From Akkermansiaceae bacterium UBA1518 (GTDB taxonomy: Bacteria > Verrucomicrobiota > Verrucomicrobiia > Verrucomicrobiales > Akkermansiaceae): a DNA stretch of 64,000 bases. The stretch lies in assembly GCA_002323895.1 (NCBI GenBank), contig DCQM01000184.1:4769-68768 (forward strand), read 5' to 3'. The notes beneath the pieces are model-generated. The model was given only the letters and a program-made list of their open reading frames with translations. It was not told where the DNA came from and did no database searches. Of the stretch, positions 32,501-40,482 are shown piece after piece (positions within the stretch are counted from its first letter, which is position 1; each line of letters begins with the position of its first letter). Made by a program: the position numbers and the translations under genes.

Positions 32501-35099
32501 CGGTGATGGTAGCAGTATCGATGACCCAGAGCATACGCTTTTCGATATGATTAGTGATGATGACGTTTTGGATCCCTTGGTTCCGATCTTTACCAACTCA
32601 CTCATCATTGAACGCTACTTCAAAAGCCTTCGCGAGCTACTCCAAACTAGCTTCTCAAAGCCGGAGTTTGATGAACTTCTCGACAATAGCCTCACGGACT
32701 GGGTACCTCAGCCCCAAATTGAACAAATACGGGCTTTTATGGATGCGCGGAGAGTTTTTATCGAAAATGAAATCACTCCAATCATTGGGCCTCCCGATTC
32801 TCTGCCACTCGCTACAAGCACGAGCAATCTCGAGTCCCCACACGGGTCTCTCTACCTGAGCGAAATCCTCGCTGTAAATAATTCCACTCGAAAAGTGGGT
32901 GACAACTTCCCCGACGTTGTCGAAATCCATAACACGAGTGCTTTTTCCCAAAATCTGGGAGGGATGTCTCTTTCCGATGATTCGTCAGATCCGACCCGCT
33001 TTATTTTTCCTCCAAATACGATGATTCCAGCTAACGGATTCCTTCTTCTTTATGGTGATTCAACGAGCGACCTCCCCGAATTATTTACCGGATTTAAACT
33101 GAATGCGAACGGAGAATCACTGTCGCTCTTTGATACTGATGCCAATAACCATACTATGATCGACACCGTGAAATTTGGCCTTCAAATCCCAGATTACTCC
33201 ATCTCCCGAATTAATGATATTTGGCAACTTTCACCCCCAACCCTTGGCGCAATAAATCGATCGCTCGAGCTTGGGGAACCCGGCGAAATTCGGGTTAACG
33301 AATGGCTCTCTGAAGATGATACGGTTTTCGAAGATGAGTTTATTGAGTTATTTAACCCATTAAGCCAACCGGTTGCTCTTGGCGGTCTTTCCATGAGTGA
33401 TCAACCCGTCAACTTTCCCCGAAAGCACACCCTACCCGAGCTGAGTTTTATCGCGCCGCAGGGTTTTACTCTCCTAACTCCCGATGGGGATTCGGCCGAT
33501 CCCCTAAGAGCTGATGAACTTCCGTTCAAACTCGCATCCGAAAATGAATGGATCTCCCTTCTAGGTGCAAATGGAGTTATGATTGATCAAGTTCATTTCG
33601 CGAACCAACGCTCTGATCTCTCCCGTGGAAGAAGCCCAGATGGTAGTTCCAACTACGAGGAATTTTTTGTTCCCAGTCCGGGCTACACCAACAACAGTCC
33701 ACTCACTTCAGAGCTCCTTCTCATCCAAAATCTTCGAATAACCGAAATCATGTATGATCCTCTTGGCGGATCTGAATTTGAGTTCATTGAACTTCAAAAC
33801 ATCGGCTTGGAGGCCATCAATTTGGAAGGCCTTCAATTCACCGAGGGCATCCGCTTCACCTTCCCCAATCTCACTCTTCAACCCGGTGAACTTGTGATCC
33901 TAGTAAGTGATCAACTTTCTTTCGAAACCCGCTATGGTGACTCGCTTGCGGTCGCAGGCCAATATGATGGAAAGCTCAGTAATGGAGGCGAGCGGATTCG
34001 TCTTGAACTCCCCAACATCAAAGCTGCAATCCAAGATTTCAAATATAATAACTGGTATCCTGCGTCCAATGGATCTGGCTTCTCCCTCGAATTTAACGAC
34101 CCCTTCCTTTCGGTTAGCTCTTGGAATTCTAAGCCCAATTGGGCTCCAGCGCTAACCATCAATGGGACGCCAGGAAACTCAGGAACCTTCTTGGTCAGAA
34201 CCCCTCCCACTGAAACTATCGCACTTCCGAACAATCTTACTATTGATCCGTTTGTTTCCTATGGCTCAGTCAGCCCAGCTTCTGTCACCTTCCAGTGGGA
34301 ACTTCTTGATGGGCCAGCTCCGGTGATTTTCACTAAGCCCAATGAGCCCTTTAGTGAGATTCGCTTTAATCTTCCTGGCACTTATAATCTCCGCCTCAAT
34401 GCCACCACCTTTGACTTTGATCAATCTCAGGAAATTAAGGTAACAGTTCACGACTCCTATCTCGCATGGGTGAATCGAACCTTTGGAAAGAGCACTCCAG
34501 GTGAAACTGAAAAAGAAAACGATCCAGACAGCGACGGCATTTCTAACCTTTTCGAGTTCGTCCTCGGCCTAGACCCTTCTACTCGAGACAATAAGAATTT
34601 CCCGACTCCAATTTTTGATGCGGAATCAAAAACTCTGAGTCTCACTTGGGAAACCCGACAACTCGATCCTAAGAGATTTTCAGTTATTGCAGAAGTTTCG
34701 GATGATCTTCAAACTTGGCGGAGCGGTTCTGCGTCTATCCATGTGGAGACTCTTTCCTCATCAGACTTAACGGAGAGCTTCCGCGCAGTGGCCCTAGTAA
34801 CAGCCGATCAAAACCGGACCCACTTTATGCGTCTCAGAGCCATTTGTTTTGATGAAAATGCCCCGGAGGTTGCGCCTAAAATTATCAGCCTGACCAACCT
34901 CGCCAACGAACCAAACATCAACTTCACCAGCCAACTCGGAAAGAGTTATCAACTGGAAGCGTTCTCCGATCCCTCAAGCGGTTGGATCCCCGTCGGCGAG
35001 CCAATAGTCGCAACTTCGAAAGTGTCAGTCCTTGTTGACCGTAGCCCAAATAACGAGCGAAGTCGTTTCTATCGGATCAGAGTTTACTCTGGAAATTGA
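26502..35099 (+). CDS. Giant secreted protein with tandem-95 repeats, lamin-tail domains and a CotH-like domain
   Basis: 2865-residue exported protein. After a signal peptide (about 1-27) come seven cadherin-like tandem-95 repeats, each ending in a variant of INDPP. Repeats 1 and 3 are interrupted by beta-sandwich-like insertions at about 50-415 and 617-975. A lamin-tail domain follows (about 1434-1540), then a CotH-kinase-like region (about 1736-2080, with LLPHDLDTIL), further lamin-tail-like domains (about 2116-2240, 2262-2395 and 2409-2560), and a C-terminal segment with DPDSDGISNLFEFVLGLDP, a Ca-binding-type loop common at Verrucomicrobia protein ends. A surface or matrix adhesion role is inferred. 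It ends with TGA. It is the largest gene here. Confidence 0.9.
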   Translation: MPSDKHRPSPRKALCLFIAFATKLAAAPVANDDTFAVDEDGTLTISKGGTILSATFEEGSSVLSPTWEYLDRIENENGFNQTYPQDANGFIWNTPQFVTATSTNGPWSTGDAPFQGGLIDGFPPGTPSVLEGLGAAGNDQNLITTYLFRQNFSLSAIQAAETFWNLEHLIDDGGIIYINGTEVFRSDTIPAGAITTNTLIQTADENNFGDARLNLSGILQEGNNTIAVEVHQASLTSSDIGFFVNLAPTSESPLSGFSYVDDAFNNTSRPNNANGNLDPNGGFTGGALFVEVGRRLNNNPSTSGGWQRTFTLETPADATISFRYRITFSNDYDTDEYGEALFEIDGVRYGTDIDNSLTRFRGDGNGGAGLDDSGWQEASFKISLAAGDHTIVLGAFSSKSNSRNEVTNTWFDDIEITIPSNGGGVLSNDTGSELEAILQTPPLNGTLNLNSDGTFTYQPSLNFNGDDTFTYLARDASGDSLEANVTLAVTPINDPPVALPEIYSGTENTTLNQFAPGILSNDNDLENDSLSAVLIDDISEGTLNLNADGSFNYSPDPGFFGTATFTYRVSDGTDVSEPVLVTFEIAPINDPPIAFNDSYDTLENIPLEITSTKQGDQIVFESDFNSTGLSALITGPGIQESVQGFEGRGNEGNIFSNQFLRNQARGNPSDPTTLTLENLPPHQSLDLNFLLGVIDSWDSDERFTITLDGVEIFAETFRNIGNGGSFGYPARSLIFRDENIGFNSTQSAPDAGYNMGNIPSLKNIPHTESSATIRWFVTGDGWEAGSDKSWAIDNLKVIATPGPTETLVSAGANWAYLDTGADLGIAWRNTNFNDSNWATGPAELGYGDGDEETTISFGQNPDNKYITTYFRHDFTITDASDFYKLIVGYVRDDGCAIYLNGTRVVLDNLDPDASATEVALLNPGRTGEGVWNEAEIPTNLLKEGKNVLAIEVHQDDGRSSDISMNAYLLGKRIRIAGVTGNDTDPENDSLIAELLSGPQNGTIDFNPNGTFLYIPEVNYEGSDTFTYRVTDGEFFTPAATVNLNIISGPNDFPETNPETYSAVEDNPLFVARPLGVLQNDSDPEGSNLNAIAENQPVNGTLALADDGGFTYTPSFNFFGRDSFTYRANDGSDSSRPETVIIDVAPINDPPSALPESYLTAPLKPLTVKIADGVLNNDSDPDNANLEAALVSTTSSGTLNLTQDGSFTYAPALGFSGTDTFTYRVSDGLLESDTVTVSIVVNAPPIAADNSYLISEDSPMIRLGAEGILANDLDSDLLTAVLVSEPIHGTLTLGESGGFIYIPDINFSGTDAFTYRASDSLQESNEATVNITVEPVDDPPQTQGDHYETEIGVELIIKTSEGVLTNDFDIEEKALTATLSKDASNGILNLSANGSFTYQPEPNFFGSDNFSYIANDGTLDSGEVEVEIEVNPPAKNIVINEIMFNPNSGNKLEEFIELVNVGSLPISIDGWQLDSGVNFTFPDVTVAAGEFLVISADTTTFEETYGATTNVLGNWTGKLSNSSERIRLIDDNGDQVDEVRYHDQGDWARRARTSIGNEPGWDWVSPADGQGSSLELIDHALSNKQGQNWGFSNESLPSPGAANSVASSNSAPFILDLKHHPAIPTSSDSIGIIAKLRGETGETISGILHYRISDRNPEPFQTTPMFDDGENYDKEPGDSIFGAILPAQPDGTVIEFYVESSDGTNIRTWPAPADNGQNANALLQVDDEANTFDHAFYRLIMPTPEFNQWRDIRRQSDAQMNATLILDDGSGPEIRYNAGIRVRGAGSRNHDPVPMRASLPRDNEWNNMTTMNLNTKFTYLQFLGMKLFEASGMQAPNTFRAQVRINGENIARNDEFDYGSVVHVQPLSGEFLKGKFEPNDGGNIYKKVRPDRDLSWRDGNIGRYESDGWSKQTNSSENDWSDLDEMLRIINNASEDDDFIGQLETSVNLDQWMKWFAVMTILANGETNISNGADDDFSVYRSLQNPRFVLLPHDLDTILSIGDGSSIDDPEHTLFDMISDDDVLDPLVPIFTNSLIIERYFKSLRELLQTSFSKPEFDELLDNSLTDWVPQPQIEQIRAFMDARRVFIENEITPIIGPPDSLPLATSTSNLESPHGSLYLSEILAVNNSTRKVGDNFPDVVEIHNTSAFSQNLGGMSLSDDSSDPTRFIFPPNTMIPANGFLLLYGDSTSDLPELFTGFKLNANGESLSLFDTDANNHTMIDTVKFGLQIPDYSISRINDIWQLSPPTLGAINRSLELGEPGEIRVNEWLSEDDTVFEDEFIELFNPLSQPVALGGLSMSDQPVNFPRKHTLPELSFIAPQGFTLLTPDGDSADPLRADELPFKLASENEWISLLGANGVMIDQVHFANQRSDLSRGRSPDGSSNYEEFFVPSPGYTNNSPLTSELLLIQNLRITEIMYDPLGGSEFEFIELQNIGLEAINLEGLQFTEGIRFTFPNLTLQPGELVILVSDQLSFETRYGDSLAVAGQYDGKLSNGGERIRLELPNIKAAIQDFKYNNWYPASNGSGFSLEFNDPFLSVSSWNSKPNWAPALTINGTPGNSGTFLVRTPPTETIALPNNLTIDPFVSYGSVSPASVTFQWELLDGPAPVIFTKPNEPFSEIRFNLPGTYNLRLNATTFDFDQSQEIKVTVHDSYLAWVNRTFGKSTPGETEKENDPDSDGISNLFEFVLGLDPSTRDNKNFPTPIFDAESKTLSLTWETRQLDPKRFSVIAEVSDDLQTWRSGSASIHVETLSSSDLTESFRAVALVTADQNRTHFMRLRAICFDENAPEVAPKIISLTNLANEPNINFTSQLGKSYQLEAFSDPSSGWIPVGEPIVATSKVSVLVDRSPNNERSRFYRIRVYSGN

Positions 35100-35222
35100 T
35101 TCCGTGAACTTCACAAAGAACCAACTTCTATCGTAGAGGCCCCAAAAATCAGTCCCTGCGGGTCAGCTTTCATTCCCCTTGATCCCTTCCTCCCCGTCAA
35201 CTAATCTCCCGGCTTCACCGCC

Positions 35223-38200
35223 ATGCATCGCCTTTTCGTCGAAAAAACCGCTCCTTTTGCCAACGACTCCGCTCACCTCGTCGGTGATCTCCGCAACAAT
35301 CTTGCGATAGAAAGTATCAAATCAGCCCGCATCGTTCAACGATATGATCTCGATGGTTTGACCGACGAGGAATTTGCCAAAGCGACTCAACTTATCCTCT
35401 CCGAACCTCAGGTCGAAACCTCTACGACCGAGCTCTCACTTAGCTCTGATGAAACCGCCTTTGCCGTGGAATTCCTTCCCGGTCAATTCGATCAACGAGC
35501 TGACTCAGCCGCTCAATGCGTTCAGATCCTCACCGGCAAAGAGCGCCCCTTCGTTTCTTCTGCCCGTGTCATTATCCTGACCGGCCAGCTCTCCAACGAA
35601 AATTTGGAAGCGATCAAGAAATATCTCATCAACCCGGTCGATTCCCACGAAGTCTCAGTTAACGCGCCTTATCAACGCACCGAATCCCCCGAGCCCACAG
35701 ACGTCGCTATCCTTGAGGGATTCAATCAAAAATCCGAGGCAGACTTTGAGCACTATCGTAGTGAGCTCGGTCTCGCGATGTCGACCGCTGATCTTCTTCA
35801 CACTCAGAAGCATTTCCGAGAAGAAGATCGCGAACCAACAATCACCGAGCTTCGTATGCTCGACACCTATTGGTCTGACCACTGCCGTCATACCACCTTC
35901 ATGTCGAAAATTTCCAAGGTTAGCTTCGACGAAGGCACTGAAGTGATACAAGAGACTTACAACACTTATCTCGCTACCCGAGACCAAGTATATGGAGCAA
36001 ACACCGAGCGCCCAGTCACACTCATGGACATCGCACTTATGGGCATGAAAGAGCTCCGCAAATCCGGCGAACTCGACAACCTTGAAGTCTCAAACGAAAT
36101 CAACGCCGCATCTATTGTTGTTCATGGAGATGACGAACAAGAATGGCTCGTCCAATTCAAGAATGAAACGCACAATCACCCCACTGAAATCGAACCATTC
36201 GGTGGGGCTGCCACCTGCCTTGGCGGGTGTATACGTGATCCACTTTCAGGGCGTTCTTATGTTTATCAAGCAATGCGAGTTACTGGGGCCGCCGACCCTC
36301 GTATCCCTTACGACGAGACGATTCCCGGCAAGCTTCCTCAGCGGAAAATTTGTCAAGAATCCGCGCACGGATATTCTTCTTATGGCAACCAAATAGGCCT
36401 CGCCACCGGAAAGGTCTCCGAGGTTTACCATCCCAACTACGCTGCCAAACGCATGGAAATAGGCGCCGTTGTTGCCGCTGCCCCCAGAAAAAACGTCTTT
36501 CGAGGAGGACCTGAAAATGGAGATTACATTCTCCTTATCGGAGGACGCACTGGACGCGATGGAGTTGGTGGAGCCACCGGTTCATCGAAGGAACACACCG
36601 ACGACGCCTTAGATAATTCAGCCGAAGTTCAAAAAGGGGACGCCCCTACTGAACGCAAAATTCAGCGCCTCTTTCGAAACCCTGAACTTGCGCCAAAAAT
36701 AAAGATCTGTAACGACTTTGGAGCTGGAGGAATATCAGTCGCGATCGGCGAAATTGCCGACAGCCTTGAAATCAACCTAGATGCTGTTCCCAAGAAGTAT
36801 GATGGCCTTGATGGGACTGAACTTGCCATTTCGGAATCGCAGGAACGGATGGCTATTTGTGTTGATCCCTCAGAGGTTTCTTACTTCATTGCTGAATCTG
36901 ACAAAGAAAACCTTGAGTGTGTTCACGTCGCCACCGTTACCAACACCGGTCGTCTTCGCATGACCTGGCGCGGCAAGACCATTGTCGATCTCACTCGCGA
37001 ATTCCTAGATACAAACGGCGTGCAACAAGAAGCCGCTGTCCACGTCGAAGCAATCGGCACGGAATCTCCACTCGATTGCGTCGCGTTCGAAAGCTTCGCC
37101 GATGCGCTGGGTGACCTCAATATTTCCTCCCAAAAAGGCCTTGGTGAAATGTTTGATTCATCAGTCGGAGCAGGAACCGTGCTCTCGCCATTTGGAGGAA
37201 AGCACCAGTGTACACCCGTCGATGCCATGGTGGCAACCCTCCCCTTTCTGGATGGTCAAACTAAGATCTGCACTCACATGTCTTGGGGCTTTAATGCTAA
37301 TATCGCAACATGGTCTCCCTATCACGGAGCCGCCTATGCCGTCACCGAGTCCGTCTGCCGGGCCGTCGCCTCAGGCGCCCGTTTAAGCGATATTCGCCTC
37401 ACTCTCCAAGAATACTTTCCAAAGCTTGGGGATGACTCTTCCCGCTGGGGACTTCCCTTCGCAGCACTACTCGGTGCCTTCAAGGCACAACATGAACTCC
37501 GCCTCGGAGCGATTGGTGGAAAAGATTCCATGTCAGGAACATTCAACGATATTGATGTTCCGCCTACCCTAGTCTCTTTCGCTCTCGCCCCCGGGGACAC
37601 AAAACACGTCGTGTCTCCAGAATTTAAAGAAGTCGGTTCACTTATTTCTTTTATCGAGGTTCCGCGCGACGAAAATCAACTTCCAAATTTCGGCACCCTC
37701 AAGGAAATTGCCGCCACCCTTCACGGAGCAAATATCCTCGCCGCCCATACTTTGGATCACGGAGGTATTGCCACTGGCCTTAGTAAGATGGCATTCGGAA
37801 ACGGAATCGGTGCGAACATCCAGACAGACATCAATCTCCACCAAGAGCGCTTCCTCTCCTTTCTGATTGAATCAAAAGAGGAAATTGACGGCGGAATCGT
37901 AATTGGGAGAACTCAAATTGAGCCAACCATCCAAGTCGGCTCAGAGACCCTTAAACTAGGGGAACTTTATGATGCATGGACTAGCCCCCTTGCTGAAATC
38001 TATCCAGAGACCGAGGATCCTTCAACGAGCGAAGCCGATACCTTTACCTCAACTTTTGAATCTAAACGCTCAACCACTAAAACCAAAAATCCTAAGGTCA
38101 TCATCCCGGCGTTTCCCGGAACCAACTCGGAATACGATTCTGCGAAAGCATTTGGTGAAGTAGGCGCCCAAGCCGAAATCCAAGTCTTTCGCAACCTCAC

Positions 38201-38885
38201 TCCGCAAGCGGTTGAGGAATCACTCTCTAATCTAGCTAAAAGCATCCGAAAATCCCAGATTCTCATGCTGCCCGGTGGTTTCTCAGCTGGTGACGAGCCG
38301 GCGGGATCAGGAAAGTTCATCGCCACTATTCTTCGGAGCCCCGAGGTTGCCGACGCAGTCATGGATCTCCTCAAAAACCGCGATGGCCTCATCCTAGGAA
38401 TTTGCAATGGTTTCCAGGCGCTCATAAAAACAGGACTCGTTCCATATGGTGAAATTCGGGAACCCCAACCCGGAGACCCCACTCTGACCTTCAACGATAT
38501 TGGAAGACACATTGCTCGTTACGCAACCACACGTATTTCTTCGACGCAGTCACCTTGGCTTGCCGATACCCAAGTCGGCGACCTTCACAACATCCCCTTC
38601 TCACACGGCGAGGGTAAATTCTACGCGAACAAAGAAGATCTCCGCAACCTCGCTGCCACTGGTCAAATTGCGACACAGTACACTGACCTCAATGGCCAAC
38701 CTACTATGGCCCCTGATTTCAACCCGAATGGTTCGATTCATGCGATTGAGGGGATTTCATCGCCCTGTGGTCGCGTCCTTGGTAAAATGGGCCACACCGA
38801 GCGTCAGGGGCCAGATGTCGGACAAAATATTTCTGGCAATCTCTACCAACCACTCTTTCGTGCCGGGGTTAAGTATTTCTCCTAA
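35223..38885 (+). CDS. purL: Phosphoribosylformylglycinamidine synthase (single-chain PurL)
   Basis: Fourth step of purine synthesis: ATP- and glutamine-dependent conversion of FGAR to FGAM. All domains are on one 1220-residue chain. The FGAM synthase core contains KNETHNHPTEIEPFGGAATCLGG, and the C-terminal class I glutaminase contains PGGFSAGDEPAGSGKF, the nucleophile Cys in LGICNGFQ, and the His/Glu pair in MGHTERQGP. It is a little shorter than E. coli PurL (about 1295) and resembles the roughly 1230-residue type of anaerobes and Bacteroidetes. No purS or purQ is needed. It stands alone. Confidence 0.97.
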   Translation: MHRLFVEKTAPFANDSAHLVGDLRNNLAIESIKSARIVQRYDLDGLTDEEFAKATQLILSEPQVETSTTELSLSSDETAFAVEFLPGQFDQRADSAAQCVQILTGKERPFVSSARVIILTGQLSNENLEAIKKYLINPVDSHEVSVNAPYQRTESPEPTDVAILEGFNQKSEADFEHYRSELGLAMSTADLLHTQKHFREEDREPTITELRMLDTYWSDHCRHTTFMSKISKVSFDEGTEVIQETYNTYLATRDQVYGANTERPVTLMDIALMGMKELRKSGELDNLEVSNEINAASIVVHGDDEQEWLVQFKNETHNHPTEIEPFGGAATCLGGCIRDPLSGRSYVYQAMRVTGAADPRIPYDETIPGKLPQRKICQESAHGYSSYGNQIGLATGKVSEVYHPNYAAKRMEIGAVVAAAPRKNVFRGGPENGDYILLIGGRTGRDGVGGATGSSKEHTDDALDNSAEVQKGDAPTERKIQRLFRNPELAPKIKICNDFGAGGISVAIGEIADSLEINLDAVPKKYDGLDGTELAISESQERMAICVDPSEVSYFIAESDKENLECVHVATVTNTGRLRMTWRGKTIVDLTREFLDTNGVQQEAAVHVEAIGTESPLDCVAFESFADALGDLNISSQKGLGEMFDSSVGAGTVLSPFGGKHQCTPVDAMVATLPFLDGQTKICTHMSWGFNANIATWSPYHGAAYAVTESVCRAVASGARLSDIRLTLQEYFPKLGDDSSRWGLPFAALLGAFKAQHELRLGAIGGKDSMSGTFNDIDVPPTLVSFALAPGDTKHVVSPEFKEVGSLISFIEVPRDENQLPNFGTLKEIAATLHGANILAAHTLDHGGIATGLSKMAFGNGIGANIQTDINLHQERFLSFLIESKEEIDGGIVIGRTQIEPTIQVGSETLKLGELYDAWTSPLAEIYPETEDPSTSEADTFTSTFESKRSTTKTKNPKVIIPAFPGTNSEYDSAKAFGEVGAQAEIQVFRNLTPQAVEESLSNLAKSIRKSQILMLPGGFSAGDEPAGSGKFIATILRSPEVADAVMDLLKNRDGLILGICNGFQALIKTGLVPYGEIREPQPGDPTLTFNDIGRHIARYATTRISSTQSPWLADTQVGDLHNIPFSHGEGKFYANKEDLRNLAATGQIATQYTDLNGQPTMAPDFNPNGSIHAIEGISSPCGRVLGKMGHTERQGPDVGQNISGNLYQPLFRAGVKYFS

Positions 38886-38998
38886 GCGAATTTTTAATCT
38901 TTCGAACCGGGTCGCCTCCACAGTTCTTTGGGCCGGAAAGAAAAGACCCGTATCCTAATAAATCTCTCATGGAAGGGTAATATTTGTGTAGGGCTCAT

Positions 38999-40426
38999 TT
39001 AATCTTTTACCCTTTTCACAATCACACCCATTCCGTCATCGCTGATCACTCGAACCGGCTCTCCTTTGTCCAGAAACACCCCGTCAGCCAAAACTTCCAG
39101 AAGCTTCCCATCAACTTCCGCTTTTCCATTTGGCCGTAAATCAGTGACCGCAATCCCGGTTCTGCCAGACAAGGCCCCTACACCGGCCTCCTGATCGTTA
39201 CCATTTCCTCGTCCTAGCGAACTAGGCAACATTGTCTTATCGATAAAACTTACCTTCGGGAGAAACCTCATCATGAGAAACAGAAGAAACAGCGAGCCAA
39301 AAATCCCAATTGCTAAATTCATTGTCGGCTTTCGAAGGGCATCTGCGAAGCTCACCTCTTCTGATCCGCCCCACTGATATGTCTGCCACGTTACTCCATC
39401 GAACATCGAAAAGACAACTGCCCCAACAAGTAAAAACAGCCCAGTGATCCCAGCCACTCCAAATCCGGGAATCACAAAAACCTCTACTCCGATTAGAGCA
39501 ATCCCAATGACGAAAAGCGCCGCGAGCTCGTAACCTGCCATATTACCAGCCATGTAATTTCCAAAAAAGAAGAGAGCGAAGGCAGATAGACAGATGATCC
39601 CACCAATCCCAAAACCCGGCGTCTTAAGCTCGAAATATCCACCCCCCAAACCGACTAAAATCAACACTCCAGAAAACCCTGCAATCCACCAAGCTAGGCG
39701 TTCAAATCCAGTCGGAGTCGCGGTAATGACCTCTTCCTCACTCCATCCTTCGGCTTTTAAAAGTTCCTCAAGAGAAGTCACCTCAGCTTGAGCCAAAAGC
39801 GGACCGTCGCTCATCATCCTCGTTGCTTCGCTTGAATTGAGATTTAACAACGAACCAGGTTTTACTTCAACATCACCAATGACTCGCTTCTCGTCACTCA
39901 AAAACATCATGGCCTCAATCACCTCAGGATTATATCCTTTCTGTTTTGCAATATAGCGAATCTGCGCCCCAAAATAGCTTTCAAGTTTCGCCCTTCTCAC
40001 TGGATCTATCTCCCGGCCAGACCCATCAATAATCCCTGATGAACCAATTTTTGAACCGGGTGTCATATAGATTCGATCAGTAGAAACGGCGATGAAGGAA
40101 CCTGCGCTTATAGCATTGGGATTTACAAACGCTATGGTGGGAATTCCAACATTCGCGATCTTCGTCATAAGCTCTTCCGTTGGAAAAGCTAGTCCTCCAG
40201 GCGTGTCTAGATCGAAGATGATCCCCTTTGCCTCCTCATCACTAGCCCGCTCTAGAATACGCTCCCAAAATTTGAAGCTTTGTCCATTGGTGAGAGAATT
40301 TTCACCGATCTCAATCCGAACGACCTTTCCCGCGTAGCTTTCTTCATTTGATTTACCAAAGACCTTCATGTCTTGGCCAAAGAGCTGCCCTAGACCCAAA
40401 AGAAGGTAAAAAAACGCCGTTTTCAT
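38999..40426 (-). CDS. NfeD family membrane protein with ClpP-class serine protease domain
   Basis: 475-residue long-form NfeD. It has a signal or first membrane helix (MKTAFFYLLLGLGQLFG), then a ClpP/SppA-like protease domain with LDTPGGL, the probable nucleophile Ser in NAISAGSF (about 107) and the general-base Lys in PGSKIGSSG (about 125). Several membrane helices follow (about 250-400), and the C-terminal soluble OB-fold ends in GEPVRVISDDGMGVIVKRV. Long NfeDs are thought to process membrane stomatin-like proteins, but no stomatin gene adjoins. The ATG at 40426 is preferred over the in-frame start at 40444. It diverges from dnaG. Confidence 0.9.
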   Translation of the reverse strand: MKTAFFYLLLGLGQLFGQDMKVFGKSNEESYAGKVVRIEIGENSLTNGQSFKFWERILERASDEEAKGIIFDLDTPGGLAFPTEELMTKIANVGIPTIAFVNPNAISAGSFIAVSTDRIYMTPGSKIGSSGIIDGSGREIDPVRRAKLESYFGAQIRYIAKQKGYNPEVIEAMMFLSDEKRVIGDVEVKPGSLLNLNSSEATRMMSDGPLLAQAEVTSLEELLKAEGWSEEEVITATPTGFERLAWWIAGFSGVLILVGLGGGYFELKTPGFGIGGIICLSAFALFFFGNYMAGNMAGYELAALFVIGIALIGVEVFVIPGFGVAGITGLFLLVGAVVFSMFDGVTWQTYQWGGSEEVSFADALRKPTMNLAIGIFGSLFLLFLMMRFLPKVSFIDKTMLPSSLGRGNGNDQEAGVGALSGRTGIAVTDLRPNGKAEVDGKLLEVLADGVFLDKGEPVRVISDDGMGVIVKRVKD

Positions 40427-40482
40427 GCAAAGAATGTAACCCAAGGCTGGTGAAACCCAAACAACCGATTCACACTTCTTCT

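Noticed and set aside
35097..35204. The frame stays open for about 34 codons after the giant protein's TGA, with a small GTGA/TCAC hairpin nearby
   Set aside because: The protein already ends in a typical C-terminal strand (FYRIRVYSGN). The extension shows no domain continuity, and the hairpin loop (ACT) lacks GGT. Treated as a normal stop.
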